Assembly: GCA_023512475.1 (NCBI GenBank)
Contig: JAILZL010000011.1
Span: 1 to 64,000 of the forward strand
Reading direction: 5' to 3'
DNA from: Syntrophobacterales bacterium
GTDB lineage: Bacteria; Desulfobacterota; Desulfobaccia; Desulfobaccales; 0-14-0-80-60-11
Length of the DNA stretch: 64,000 nt
Both the position numbers and the translations under genes were made by a program. Under the pieces are notes generated by a model. It was not told the origin of the DNA. It was given only the letters and a program-made list of their open reading frames with translations, and did not search any database. Numbering within the stretch: position 1 is the first letter of the stretch; each line of letters begins with the position of its first letter. Of this stretch, positions 47,365 to 56,456 are shown in pieces.

Positions 47365-49212
47365 TCAGCCGGCCGCCAGGATCTCCTTCACCTTCCGGAC
47401 GATGGCGCCGGCGGAGATCTCCTCCAGCTCCAGGAGTTCCCGGGGGGTGCCGCTTTGGGGTTTTTTGCGCACCGCCAGGGAATAGACTGGGGTGGGCACC
47501 GTGGCCAGGGCGCTTAAGACCGCCTCCCCCAGGCCGCCCTCGGGGAAATGATCCTCCACCGTGACCAGGGCCTGGGTTTCCCGGGCGGCCTGCCCCAGGG
47601 TGGCGGCATCCACCGGTTTCACCGAATACAGATCGATGACCCGGATGGGGATGCCCTCCTTTTTGAGCTCCTCGTAGGCCGCCAGGGCCTCAAAGAGGGT
47701 GATGCCGGCGGTGACTACGGTGACGCGGTCCTCGGGGCTCTTTCTCAGCACCTTGCAGCCCCCGATGGGAAAGCTCTCCGCCGGGTCATAGATCACCGGG
47801 GTGGCCTCCCGGGTGGTGCGGAGATAGGCAATACCCGGATAGCGGGCCATCTCCTCCACCAGCTTTTCGGTGGCCACCGCGTCCGCCGGGTAAAGCACCA
47901 CGCCGTTCAGGAGGGTGCGGAACATGGCCAGGTCCTCCAGGCCCATCTGGGAGGGGCCGTCGGCGCCGATGGAGACCCCGGCGTGGGAGCCCACGAACTT
48001 GAGGTTGGGCTCGGCGTACTGGGCCATGCGGATCTGGTCGAAGGCCCGGGTGAGAAAGGCGGCGAAGGAGGAGACGAAGGGGAGTTTCCCCCGGCGGGCC
48101 AGCCCCAGGCCCACGCCCACCATGTTCTGCTCCGCCACGAACATCTCAAAGAAGCGGCCCGGCTGCGCCTCCCGGAAGATCTCCGCCATGGTGGAGTTGC
48201 TCACCTCGCCGTCCAGGCTCACCAGCTGGGGGAACTGGGTAAAGAGGCGGACCAGGGCGGTGCCGTAGGCCTTGCGGGTGGCCACCTTCTCTCCGGGCTC
48301 ATAGGCCGGCGGCGGCGCCGGCAGACTCTCCGGGGTGGGAGGCAGAAGGTGCGCCGGCCGGGTGATCTCCCCCCGGGCGGTATGATCCACCGGACCCAGC
48401 TCCCCCAGGGCCCGCTCCAGCTCCAGGGGGCTTAAGGCCTTGCCGTGCCACCCGTTCACATCCTCGAGAAAAGAGACGCCCTTGCCTTTGACGGTCCGGG
48501 CGATGATGGCCACCGGGCGGCCGGTGACCCGGGCGGCCTCCCGGTAGGCGGCCAGAATCGCGGGATAGGAGTGGCCGTCGATGGTATAGGTCTCCCAGCC
48601 GAAGGCCCCCAGACGGCGTTCGTAGGCGGCCAGGTCGTGGCCGTACATGGTTTCGCCCCGCTGGCCCAAGCGGTTGACGTCAATGACGGCCACCAGGTTG
48701 TCCAGGCGGTAGTGGGCGGCAATGGCCACCGCCTCCCAGACCGAGCCCTCCGCCATTTCGCTGTCCCCCAAAAGCACATAGGTGCGATAAGGCAGGCGGT
48801 CCAGGTACTTGGCGTTCAGGCCCATCCCCACCCCGATGGACAGGCCCTGACCCAGAGAGCCCGTGGCCGCCTCCACATATGGAAAGGCCACGCTGGGGTG
48901 GCCCTCCAGGGGCGAGCCCAGTTTGCGGTAGCGGGAAATGAGCTCCTCCTCGGACAGCCGCCCGGCCGCCACCCACAGGGCGTAAAACAGGGGGGAGGCG
49001 TGCCCCTTGGAAAAGATGAGGCGGTCGTTGTTGGGATGCCGGGGGTCGTCGGCATAATAGCGAAAGGTGCCGCCGAACAGCAGGCCGGCCATGAGCTCCA
49101 CCGCCGACAGCGACGACGTGGGATGGCCGGAACCGGCCTCGGTGGTGCAGGCGAGGATGAGGTAGCGGATATAGGTGGACAGACGGGCCAGGTGCTCCAG
49201 ATCCGCGGGCAT
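47365..49212 (-). CDS. tkt: Transketolase
   Basis: 615 residues with both halves in one chain. The N-terminal thiamine-diphosphate domain (TEAGSGHPTSSLSAVELMAGLL; GSLGQGLSIGVGMGLNAKYL; LLGDSEMAEGSVWEA) is followed by the pyrimidine domain (FVAEQNMVGVGLGLA; VGSHAGVSIGADGPSQMGLEDLAMFR) and a C-terminal domain. It transfers two-carbon ketol groups in the non-oxidative pentose-phosphate pathway. It is slightly shorter than E. coli transketolase and resembles bacterial 'split-type' subunits joined together. GAAGGAGAGCCCTC precedes the ATG at 49212. Followed by rpiB, so the pair supplies ribose-5-phosphate for nucleotide and cofactor synthesis. Confidence 0.94.
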   Translation of the reverse strand: MPADLEHLARLSTYIRYLILACTTEAGSGHPTSSLSAVELMAGLLFGGTFRYYADDPRHPNNDRLIFSKGHASPLFYALWVAAGRLSEEELISRYRKLGSPLEGHPSVAFPYVEAATGSLGQGLSIGVGMGLNAKYLDRLPYRTYVLLGDSEMAEGSVWEAVAIAAHYRLDNLVAVIDVNRLGQRGETMYGHDLAAYERRLGAFGWETYTIDGHSYPAILAAYREAARVTGRPVAIIARTVKGKGVSFLEDVNGWHGKALSPLELERALGELGPVDHTARGEITRPAHLLPPTPESLPAPPPAYEPGEKVATRKAYGTALVRLFTQFPQLVSLDGEVSNSTMAEIFREAQPGRFFEMFVAEQNMVGVGLGLARRGKLPFVSSFAAFLTRAFDQIRMAQYAEPNLKFVGSHAGVSIGADGPSQMGLEDLAMFRTLLNGVVLYPADAVATEKLVEEMARYPGIAYLRTTREATPVIYDPAESFPIGGCKVLRKSPEDRVTVVTAGITLFEALAAYEELKKEGIPIRVIDLYSVKPVDAATLGQAARETQALVTVEDHFPEGGLGEAVLSALATVPTPVYSLAVRKKPQSGTPRELLELEEISAGAIVRKVKEILAAG

Positions 49213-49317
49213 GAGGGCTCTCCTTCGGGCACGGATGGGCGGTCCCGGCCGGGTGCCCTCACCGGCGCCCGGAGCCACCCGGACCGCGGCCCCATTATAC
49301 CGCGGCCCCCCAGGGAA

Positions 49318-50040
49318 TCAACCGCCGGCTCCCCGGCAGCCCTGGCTCTCCGGCGGCGACCCGGCCAGCTCGCAGGTGGCGGTGGAGTAATCCAGCGAGC
49401 AGCAGTGGTCCAGCTGATACAGCACCACCGTCAGCACCAGGGCCCCGAGAAACATCCACAAGGGACCGAACAGCCACAGGGCCACCGGCACCGCCAGGTA
49501 GTAGGCCCGCATCCCCAGGGTATAGTGCAGCATCCCCAGATCCAGGGTGTGGGCGATGAAGCCGGGGGTGAGCACCGGATCGCAGGCCGCCGGCACATTG
49601 ATGAGAAAATTCACCTGGTTGAGATAACGGATGGCCAGGGTGAAGCTGAAAAAAGCGAAAAAGAAGTGGAGGCTGAGGAGCATCAGCTTCACCAGAAACA
49701 GGGTCTGCACCCGGGTGAAGATGGCGGTGAGTTCGAAATTCAGCTCCGCCAGCAATTCAGCCCGGAAAAGGAAGCTCAACAGTCCCAGCCCGATGAGGAT
49801 GGCAGTGGAGGCCAGGAAGCTGGCGGCCATGATCCAGTTGCGCAGGGTCTGGACCGCCAGGATGTCCCGCCGCTCCCGGATGATGGATTCCACCCACATG
49901 AAGCGCAGGTGCCGGGTGACCCCCAGGTAGGTCAGTAGCGGCGCCCGGCGCACCTGATAAGCCCAGAAAAGATGGTAGCCGGTCAAGAGCACACAGGTGA
50001 GAGCCGGAAAGACGATCTCCGACCACGGCAGGCCTGGCAT
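49318..50040 (-). CDS. DUF599-family membrane protein
   Basis: 240 residues, four or more membrane spans (about 5-22, 75-95, 110-135, 185-215). The sequence HRLRFMWVESIIRERRDILAVQTLRNWIMAASFLASTAI-type region, with the N-terminal VLLTGYHLFWAYQVRR, matches the DUF599 family. Function unknown. The C-terminal tail has several cysteines (HCCSLDYSTATCE). AAGGAGGAGCC precedes the ATG at 50040. It is divergent from the Pat-like gene across a 248-base gap containing a plus-strand TATAAT. Confidence 0.78.
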   Translation of the reverse strand: MPGLPWSEIVFPALTCVLLTGYHLFWAYQVRRAPLLTYLGVTRHLRFMWVESIIRERRDILAVQTLRNWIMAASFLASTAILIGLGLLSFLFRAELLAELNFELTAIFTRVQTLFLVKLMLLSLHFFFAFFSFTLAIRYLNQVNFLINVPAACDPVLTPGFIAHTLDLGMLHYTLGMRAYYLAVPVALWLFGPLWMFLGALVLTVVLYQLDHCCSLDYSTATCELAGSPPESQGCRGAGG

Positions 50041-50227
50041 GGCTCCTCCTTGTCCCGTTCCCGAAAAAGAGATTCCGGGGCCGCCGACCCCTGCCCCTCT
50101 CCCACATCCTCTGCCCAAAATAAACATAGCACAACCGGCAGGTCCGGGGCAGGGGGCAGCGCCCCGCATCCACCGGGAAGTTGCCCTCCGCTTGCGGAAT
50201 GCAGGCGGCAGGAGCGGGGCTTTGGGG

Positions 50228-50233
50228 TATAAT
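50228..50233 (+). promoter_or_regulatory. Candidate -10 element for the Pat-like gene
   Basis: TATAAT (50228-50233), 56 bases before the ATG at 50289. The expected -35 position reads GCGGCA, so the promoter may need an activator. Confidence 0.4.
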
Positions 50234-50288
50234 GGAACGAGGGCGCAGGGGAATCCCATGCCCGCCCGTCATCTCCGGGGAGGTGCCC

Positions 50289-52946
50289 ATGGCGCATCCG
50301 TTGGATGCCCTCTTCCAGCCTGAGGCGGTGGCGATTGTGGGGGCCAGTCCCCGGCCGGACAGCTTCGGCCGCCGCCTGCTGGAAAACCTGCTGGACTACG
50401 GTTTCCCGGGGCGGATCTACCCCGTCAACCCCCGGCATGAAGAGATTGTGGGGCTGACCTGTTACCCGGGGGTGGCGGCCATCGGCCAGCCGGTGGATCT
50501 GGCGGTGATCGCCGTCCCCATCGCCCAGGTGCCGGCGGTCATCGGGGAGTGCGGCACCGCCGGGGTGCCCGCGGCGGTCATCCTCTCCACCGGGGGCCGG
50601 GAGGTGGGACCGGCAGGGGAGAAGCTGGAGGCGGACATCCGGGCGGCCGCGGCCAGAAGCGGCCTCAGATTCCTGGGGCCCGGCTCCTGGGGGGTGCTGT
50701 GTCCGCCCTCCCGCCTGGCGGTCACCTTTTTGCCCCTGTGCGCCAAGCCGGGGCATCTGGCCTTCATCTCCCAAAGCGGCGCCATGTGCAGCTCCATCCT
50801 GGGTTGGGCCACCCAGAAAAATATCGGCTTCAGCCATTTCATCAGTCTGGGGTCCAAGGGCGACCTGGACTTTGCCGACCTGATCGACTACCTGGGCAAT
50901 CAGGAGGCCGCCCGGAGCATCATCATCTACATGGAGAATCTGACCCGGCACCGGAAGTTCATGAGCGCCTGCCGCTCGGTGTCCCGGGTCAAGCCCATCA
51001 TTGTGGTGAAGGCCGGGCGGCGGCCGGCCGGCGGGGCAGGGGAGGGGCTGGGGGATGAGGACGCCGCCTACGACGCCGCCTTCCGCCGGGCCGGCATCAT
51101 CCGGGTGGAGACGGTGGGGCAGCTGTTTCGCTGCGCCGAAGCCTTAGGGAAGATGGCCCCGCCGGTCCGGGGCGATCTGGGCATCATCACCAACGCCCGG
51201 GCCCCCGGCCTCATGGCGGTGGACGCCCTGGCCCGCTGGGATCAGGCGCCCGCGGCCTTGCGCCCGGAGACCCAGGCCGAGCTGGCGGCGGTGCTGCCGC
51301 CCCATTGGACCCCCGGGAACCCCATCGACATCCTGGGGGACGCCGACCCGGAGCGCTATGCCCGGGTGCTGGACGTGGCCCTGAAGGCCCCGGAGTTCGC
51401 CGGGCTGGTGATCATCTTAAGCCCCCTGGCCCAGACGGATCCGGTGCAGACGGCCAAGGTGGTGGCCGCCCGGGTGCCCCCGGGCCGCCCGGTGTTCGCC
51501 GTGTGGATGGGCGGCGATGAGATGGCCGGCGGCCTGAAAATTCTGAACGAAGCCGGCATCCCTACCCTGGAGACGCCGGAGCAGGCGGTGGACACCTTCA
51601 TGGAGATGTACTCCTACTCCCGCCGCCTCAAGGTCCTGCAGGAGACCCCGCCCCGTCTGCCCCGGGAGATCACGGTGAACACCCGCCAGGCCCGGGCCTA
51701 CCTGGATCACTGCCTGTGGGAGGGCCGCTCGTCTTTGACGGAGCTGGAATCCAAGGCGGTTCTGGCGGCCTACGGCATTCCCGCCAACCTGACGGTGGCC
51801 GCGGCCAGCGCCGCGGACGCGGTGCGGGAGGCCAGAAATCTGGGCTACCCGGTGGTTTTGAAGATCCACTCCCCGGACATCCTCCACAAGTCCGAGGTCC
51901 ATGGGGTGCGCTTTTACCTGCGCACCGACGAGGAGGTGCGCCTGGCCTACGACGAGATGATGCAGGCGGCCCGGGCCCGCTACCCCGAAGCCACCATCTG
52001 GGGGGTGACGGTGCAGACCCAGGAGCCGGAGGCCGACTGCGAGCTCCTGCTGGGCTGCCGCCAGCACCCCAACTTCGGACCCCTCATCCGCTTCGGGCTG
52101 GGAGGCGTGATGGCGGAGGTGCTCCAGGACTGGGCCGTGGATCTGCCGCCCCTGAACCTGCACCTGGCCCACAGCCTCATCCGCAAGACCCGGGTGCACC
52201 GGGTCCTGTTGGGCTACCGGGACATCCCGCCCGCCAACCTGGACCTTTTGGCGGAGATCCTGGTGCGCCTCTCCCACCTGGTCACCGATTTCCCGGAGAT
52301 TGTGGACCTGCTCATCAACCCCCTCATGGTGGTGGGCGGCCGCTTCGTGGCGGTGGACGCCCACCTGGAGATCCGGTCCGCCGCGGTGCCCGCCCCCCGG
52401 CATCTCATCATTGCGCCGTATCCCAACCAGTATGAGACCGCCTGGATGCTCCGGGACGGCACCCCGGTTCTGCTGCGGCCCATGAGGCCCGAAGATGAAC
52501 CCCTGGTCTTTGAATTCCTGCAGAAATGTTCCGACGACACCCTGTATTTCCGCTACTTCCGGCGCATCAAGAACTGGACCCACGAAATGCTGGTGCGCTT
52601 CACCCAGAATGACTATGATCGAGAGATCGGCCTCATGGCGGTGGGCCAGCCTCCGGGGCCGGAGGTGATGATGGGGGTGAGCCGCCTGGTGATGGACGCC
52701 GACCATCGGACCGCGGAGTTCGCCATCATTGTGGCCGACCCCTGGCAGGGCAAGGGCCTGGGGCCCCGCCTGGTACAGGGGGCCATTGACATCGCCCGGG
52801 ACCAGGGGATCAGGAAGCTTTACGGCGATGTCCTCCCCCAGAATCAGCCCATGCTGGATCTGGCCCGCCGCCTGGGCTTTACCCTGAAACGCCGGGATGA
52901 CATGATGCGCCTGGAGATGGACCTGGAGGCCGCCCCCAGTGCCTGA
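50289..52946 (+). CDS. PatZ-like protein acetyltransferase with degenerate ADP-forming acyl-CoA synthetase domains
   Basis: 885 residues, domain order CoA-binding Rossmann (~1-130, AIVGASPRPDSFGRRLLENL), CoA-ligase (~150-460), ATP-grasp (~490-710, YPVVLKIHSPDILHKSEVHGV) and a C-terminal GNAT domain (~725-880, with VADPWQGKGLGPRLVQGAI). This is the PatZ/YfiQ layout. Where ADP-forming acetate-CoA ligases have SHTGAL with catalytic His, this protein reads KAGRRPAGGAGEGLGDEDAAYDAAF with no His, so synthetase activity is probably lost, as in Pat proteins. It likely acetylates lysines of enzymes such as acyl-CoA synthetases. GGGGAGGTGCCC precedes the ATG. Confidence 0.87.
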   Translation: MAHPLDALFQPEAVAIVGASPRPDSFGRRLLENLLDYGFPGRIYPVNPRHEEIVGLTCYPGVAAIGQPVDLAVIAVPIAQVPAVIGECGTAGVPAAVILSTGGREVGPAGEKLEADIRAAAARSGLRFLGPGSWGVLCPPSRLAVTFLPLCAKPGHLAFISQSGAMCSSILGWATQKNIGFSHFISLGSKGDLDFADLIDYLGNQEAARSIIIYMENLTRHRKFMSACRSVSRVKPIIVVKAGRRPAGGAGEGLGDEDAAYDAAFRRAGIIRVETVGQLFRCAEALGKMAPPVRGDLGIITNARAPGLMAVDALARWDQAPAALRPETQAELAAVLPPHWTPGNPIDILGDADPERYARVLDVALKAPEFAGLVIILSPLAQTDPVQTAKVVAARVPPGRPVFAVWMGGDEMAGGLKILNEAGIPTLETPEQAVDTFMEMYSYSRRLKVLQETPPRLPREITVNTRQARAYLDHCLWEGRSSLTELESKAVLAAYGIPANLTVAAASAADAVREARNLGYPVVLKIHSPDILHKSEVHGVRFYLRTDEEVRLAYDEMMQAARARYPEATIWGVTVQTQEPEADCELLLGCRQHPNFGPLIRFGLGGVMAEVLQDWAVDLPPLNLHLAHSLIRKTRVHRVLLGYRDIPPANLDLLAEILVRLSHLVTDFPEIVDLLINPLMVVGGRFVAVDAHLEIRSAAVPAPRHLIIAPYPNQYETAWMLRDGTPVLLRPMRPEDEPLVFEFLQKCSDDTLYFRYFRRIKNWTHEMLVRFTQNDYDREIGLMAVGQPPGPEVMMGVSRLVMDADHRTAEFAIIVADPWQGKGLGPRLVQGAIDIARDQGIRKLYGDVLPQNQPMLDLARRLGFTLKRRDDMMRLEMDLEAAPSA

Positions 52947-52968
52947 GGCAAGCCCCCAGGAGGAGCCG

Positions 52969-53193
52969 ATGCATAAGGAAAAGGCGCAAACGCCCATGAC
53001 GCCCCTGACGGAGGCCCAGGCCAGGGCCCTGGCTTACTGGTGGGGCGGCCGCTATCGCCGGCGGCCGGAGGACGGCCGCCATGTGGTCGCCTTGCCCGAT
53101 TTCCCGGGGGAGATCTGGACCCGGGAGCAGGCCCGCCGGGTGGAGCACCGGCGGCCCGAGGTTAACCCCCAAGCGGTGGATTGGGTGGGGTGA
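52969..53193 (+). CDS. Small hypothetical protein
   Basis: 74 residues: MHKEKAQTPMTPLTEAQARAL, later WWGGRYRRRPEDGRHVVALPDFPGEIWTREQARRVEHRRPEV. Soluble, basic, rich in Arg and Trp, no signal peptide. CAGGAGGAGCCG lies upstream of the ATG, 22 bases after the Pat-like stop, so it belongs to the same transcript. The WWGGRYRRRPE-ARRVEHRRPE pattern recalls small nucleic-acid- or protein-binding modules, but no family is recognised. Confidence 0.65.
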   Translation: MHKEKAQTPMTPLTEAQARALAYWWGGRYRRRPEDGRHVVALPDFPGEIWTREQARRVEHRRPEVNPQAVDWVG

Positions 53194-53299
53194 TGAGTCC
53201 TGGGCCGGCCCGGCGGGCCGGCAGCAACCCGGGCGGAGGGTGGGGCGCGATTTCCTGGAGGCCGGGGCAGATGCCCCCGGCCCAACAGGCCGGTGACCC

Positions 53300-54055
53300 A
53301 TGCGGCTGGATTGGCGCTATAAACTGAGCCTGGCCCTGGTGGCCGCCTCCCTGGCCATCTACGGGGTCAACTACCTCATCTTCCGGGATTGGGGCTACAT
53401 GATGCGCCTGTTCTTCGGGCAACTGGGGTTTTTGCCCCTGTCCATCATTGTGGTGACCCTGGTGATCAACCAGCTTTTGGCGACCCGGGCGCAGCAGGCC
53501 CGCCTCCACAAGATGAACATCGTCATCGGCGCCTTTTTCAGCGAAGTGGGCGTGGCCCTGCTGAAAAGGTGTCTCCGGTTCGATGCCCAGCGGGAGGAGC
53601 TGCAGGAGGCCATCGGCGCCCTCAGCCGCTGGTCGCCGGCGGACTTCCGGCAGGCCGCCCAGGTGCTGGCCCGCCACCCCTACGCAGTGGACTGTGGCCG
53701 GGGGGACCTGGCGGAACTCAAGCAGTTTCTCCTCAGCAAGCGGGATTTCCTCCTGCGCCTCCTGGAAAATCCCACCCTCCTGGAGCATGAGGCCTTCACC
53801 AATCTGCTGTGGGCGGTCTGTCATCTGGGGGAGGAGCTGGGTTACCGCCGGGAGGTGACCCAGCTTGCCCCGGCGGACCGGGAGCACCTGTCCGGCGACC
53901 TGAAGCGGGCCTACCAGCTGCTGGCCGCCCAGTGGCTGACCTACCTGGAATATCTCCAGCGGGCTTACCCCTATCTCTTTTCCCTGGCGGCCCGCATCAA
54001 CCCCTTGCACCCCCGGGCCCAGGCGGAGATTGCCCTGCCGGGGCCCGGGGCCTGA
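53300..54055 (+). CDS. Membrane protein, unknown function
   Basis: 251 residues. Two spans near the N-terminus (about 9-27 and 37-58) are followed by a ~190-residue cytoplasmic helical domain (FGEQ-free, with RLHKMNIVIGAFFSEVGVALLKR; RCLRFDAQREELQEAIGALSRW). No enzyme motif visible. The start at 53300 has only a weak GGTGA site. It ends 28 bases before the PTPS-like gene and may open that operon. The helical domain rich in Leu, Ala and Arg suggests protein-protein contact. Function not known. Confidence 0.72.
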   Translation: MRLDWRYKLSLALVAASLAIYGVNYLIFRDWGYMMRLFFGQLGFLPLSIIVVTLVINQLLATRAQQARLHKMNIVIGAFFSEVGVALLKRCLRFDAQREELQEAIGALSRWSPADFRQAAQVLARHPYAVDCGRGDLAELKQFLLSKRDFLLRLLENPTLLEHEAFTNLLWAVCHLGEELGYRREVTQLAPADREHLSGDLKRAYQLLAAQWLTYLEYLQRAYPYLFSLAARINPLHPRAQAEIALPGPGA

Positions 54056-54083
54056 CGGACCCGGAGGCGGGAAAGGAGCTCCG

Positions 54084-54461
54084 ATGTATTACATGGCGGT
54101 GCGGCGGGATTTCGTCGCCCAGCACTACCTGGTGGGGGGCGACTGGGGGCCGGAGAACCTGCGCCATTCCCACCACTATCAGGTGGAGGTGGAGCTGGCC
54201 GGCAGGAAGCTGGATGAGCACGGCTACCTGGTGGACATCGTGGACCTGGAGGTCTATCTGTCGGAGGTGATCGCGCATTTCCGGGACCGCACCCTCAACG
54301 AGCTCCCGGAGTTTGCCGGCCTCAATCCCAGCATCGAGCACTTTGCCCGGATTTTTTGCCAGGCCCTGAAGGAGAAGCTCCGGGTCCCCCACTTGAGCAG
54401 CATCCGGGTGAAGATCTGGGAGACGGGCATCGCCTGGGCCGCCTACCAGGAAGACTTCTGA
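54084..54461 (+). CDS. 6-pyruvoyltetrahydropterin-synthase-like protein with altered catalytic triad
   Basis: 125 residues of the T-fold PTPS/QueD family. Zinc ligands H14, H28 and H30 are present (AQHYL; RHSHHYQVEVEL), as is the terminal E113 (KIWETGIAWAAY). The catalytic Cys four residues before the HxH is replaced by E24 (GPENLRHSH), and the Asp-His pair reads D68-R69 (FRDRTLNEL). Cys-to-Glu is known from PTPS-III proteins that replace dihydroneopterin aldolase in folate synthesis; the His-to-Arg change is further off-type. Product unknown. GAAAGGAGCTCCG precedes the ATG. Stop overlaps the glycosyltransferase ATG (TGATG). Confidence 0.85.
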   Translation: MYYMAVRRDFVAQHYLVGGDWGPENLRHSHHYQVEVELAGRKLDEHGYLVDIVDLEVYLSEVIAHFRDRTLNELPEFAGLNPSIEHFARIFCQALKEKLRVPHLSSIRVKIWETGIAWAAYQEDF

Positions 54462-55540
54462 TGCACCTGGCCCTGGTCCTCTACGGGGACCTGGATTTCA
54501 TCAGCGGCGGCTTCCTCTACGACCGGCGGCTGGTGGAGCACCTGCGCCGGCGGGGGGTGAGGGTGGAGGTGATCTCCCTGCCGTGGCGGATCTACCCCCG
54601 GGGGCTGCTGGACAACCTCTCCCCGGCGCTGTACCGCCGGCTCGCGGGGCTGACCCCCGACCTCCTCCTCCAGGATGAGCTGGCCCACCCCTCCCTCTTT
54701 CTGGTGAACCGGCGTCTCAGGCCGGGCAAGAAACTGGCGGCGGTGGTGCACCACCTGCGCTGCGACGAGCCCCGGGCCTCCCTGCTGAACCGCCTCTACG
54801 CCCAGGTGGAGGGCCGCTATCTGGCCACCCTGGACGCCTGCATCACCAACAGCCGGGCCACCCTGGCCAGCGTGCGCCGCCGGTGCGGCCGGGAGCTGCC
54901 CGGGGTGGTGGCGCCGCCGGGCATTCAGGAGTTCCCCCGCCTCCCCGGGCCGGCGGAGATTGCCGCCCGGGTGAGGGAGAAGGGCCCCCGCCGGCTTTTG
55001 TTCGTGGGGAATGTCATCCCCCGCAAAGGGCTGCATCTCCTGGTCCGGGCGCTGGCAAGCCTGCGGGCCCGGGAGTGGCAGCTGACCGTGGCGGGCAATC
55101 TCACCCTGGCGCCGGGATATGTGCGCCGCCTGAGACAGCGCCTGGCCGCCGCGGGCCTGGCTTCCCGGGTGGAGTTCACCGGGCTCCTCCCCGCCCCGGA
55201 GCTGGCCCGGCACCTGGCCCGCAGCCATGTCCTGGTGGTGCCTTCCCTGTATGAAGGCTTCGGCATCTGTTATCTGGAGGGCATGGCCTTCGGGCTGCCG
55301 GCCATCGGCAGTGAGGCCGGGGGAGCCCCGGAGATCATCACCCCCGGCCGGGACGGCTTCCTGGTACCCCCCGGGGAGGTGGCCGCGCTGGCCGCCTGCC
55401 TGGAGCGCCTCCTCACGGACGATCGCCTGCTCCTGGAGATGAGCCTGGCGGCCCGGGAGCGCTTCCTGGCCCACCCCACCTGGGAGGAGAGCCTGGAGGG
55501 CGCGTACCGGCTGCTTCACTCTTTGGCGGATTCACCATGA
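54461..55540 (+). CDS. Family-4 glycosyltransferase
   Basis: 359 residues, GT-B fold. The N-terminal half (MHLALVLYGDLDFISGGFLYDRR; CITNSRATLASVRRRCG) accommodates the acceptor. The C-terminal half holds the nucleotide-sugar site (FVGNVIPRKGLHLLVRAL; VVPSLYEGFGICYLEGMAFGLPAI; SEAGGAPEII with the EX7E-type acidic pair around YEGFGICYLEG). It is retaining-type by family. In an operon with a PTPS-like protein, a methyltransferase and a HAD phosphatase, so the acceptor may be a pterin-related molecule, as in cyanobacterial pteridine glycosyltransferases (inference). Overlaps both neighbours. Confidence 0.88.
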   Translation: MHLALVLYGDLDFISGGFLYDRRLVEHLRRRGVRVEVISLPWRIYPRGLLDNLSPALYRRLAGLTPDLLLQDELAHPSLFLVNRRLRPGKKLAAVVHHLRCDEPRASLLNRLYAQVEGRYLATLDACITNSRATLASVRRRCGRELPGVVAPPGIQEFPRLPGPAEIAARVREKGPRRLLFVGNVIPRKGLHLLVRALASLRAREWQLTVAGNLTLAPGYVRRLRQRLAAAGLASRVEFTGLLPAPELARHLARSHVLVVPSLYEGFGICYLEGMAFGLPAIGSEAGGAPEIITPGRDGFLVPPGEVAALAACLERLLTDDRLLLEMSLAARERFLAHPTWEESLEGAYRLLHSLADSP

Positions 55541-56451
55541 CGAACTTCGATTTTCTGCGTTACCTCCGGGCCAAGGTGCCGGTGGACGACCGCAGCCTGA
55601 ACCGCGTCGTCTTTGACACCCTGGCCCGACGGCTCCTGCCGCTGATGGAGCACCGCACCCTCACGGTCCTGGAGGTGGGCTGCGGGCTGGGCAGCATGGC
55701 CGCCCGCCTCGCGGACTGGGGGCTGTTGCGCCGGGTGCGGTATCTCGGGGTGGATGTCAATCCCGCCTGCATCACCGCCGCCCGGGAGGAGCTGCCCGGC
55801 TGGGCGGAGGCCCGGGGCTTCCAGGTGAGCCTGACCGACCGGGGCGACTTGGTCCTCCGCGGCGGGGGCCGCCACCTGGAGTTGGCCTTCCGGGTGGGGG
55901 AGGCCCTGGAGTTCCTGCACCACCCCGCCCTGAGCGGCGCCTGGGACCTGGTCCTGGCCCACGCCTTTCTGGATCTGATGCCCCTGGAGGAGACGGTGCG
56001 TCGGCTCCTCACCTGCCTGGCCCCGGGGGGCGCCTTTTATTTCACCCTCACCTTCGACGGCACCACCATCTTCTGGCCGCCCCTCAGTCCGGACCTGGAT
56101 GAGCGGGTGACGGCGCTTTATCATCAGAGCATGGAGGAGCGCCGCTGGGCGGGGCGGCCCACCGGCGGCAGCCGGGCCGGCCGGCAGCTGTTCCACCTCC
56201 TTCCCGCCGCCGGAGCGGAGATGTGGGCCGCGGGCGGCTCCGAGTGGGTGGTGTGGGCGGGACCGGCGGGCTACCCGGGGGAGGAGGCCTTCTTTCTGGA
56301 ATGCCTCCTCGCCATGGTGGCGGACTCCCTGAGCGGCCGCCTGGACCCACGGGACCGGGACTTCTGGCTTCAGGAGCGCCGGCGCCAGGTGGAGGCGGGG
56401 GAGCTGGTGTTTCTGGCCCGGCACCTGGATTTCTGCGGCATCAAGGAATAA
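55537..56451 (+). CDS. Class I SAM-dependent methyltransferase
   Basis: 304 residues. TVLEVGCGLGSMAARLAD (about residue 45) is the SAM-binding loop. YLGVDVNPACITAARE gives the acidic residue for the ribose, and DLVLAHAFLDLMPLEETVRRLLTCLAPGGAFYFTLTF is the post-I/motif III region. The C-terminal ~100 residues (GAEMWAAGGSEWVVWAGP; ARHLDFCGIKE) are not shared with common families. Acceptor unknown, probably the product of the neighbouring glycosyltransferase. ATG overlaps its stop (ATGA). Confidence 0.85.
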   Translation: MTNFDFLRYLRAKVPVDDRSLNRVVFDTLARRLLPLMEHRTLTVLEVGCGLGSMAARLADWGLLRRVRYLGVDVNPACITAAREELPGWAEARGFQVSLTDRGDLVLRGGGRHLELAFRVGEALEFLHHPALSGAWDLVLAHAFLDLMPLEETVRRLLTCLAPGGAFYFTLTFDGTTIFWPPLSPDLDERVTALYHQSMEERRWAGRPTGGSRAGRQLFHLLPAAGAEMWAAGGSEWVVWAGPAGYPGEEAFFLECLLAMVADSLSGRLDPRDRDFWLQERRRQVEAGELVFLARHLDFCGIKE

Positions 56452-56456
56452 CCGGC

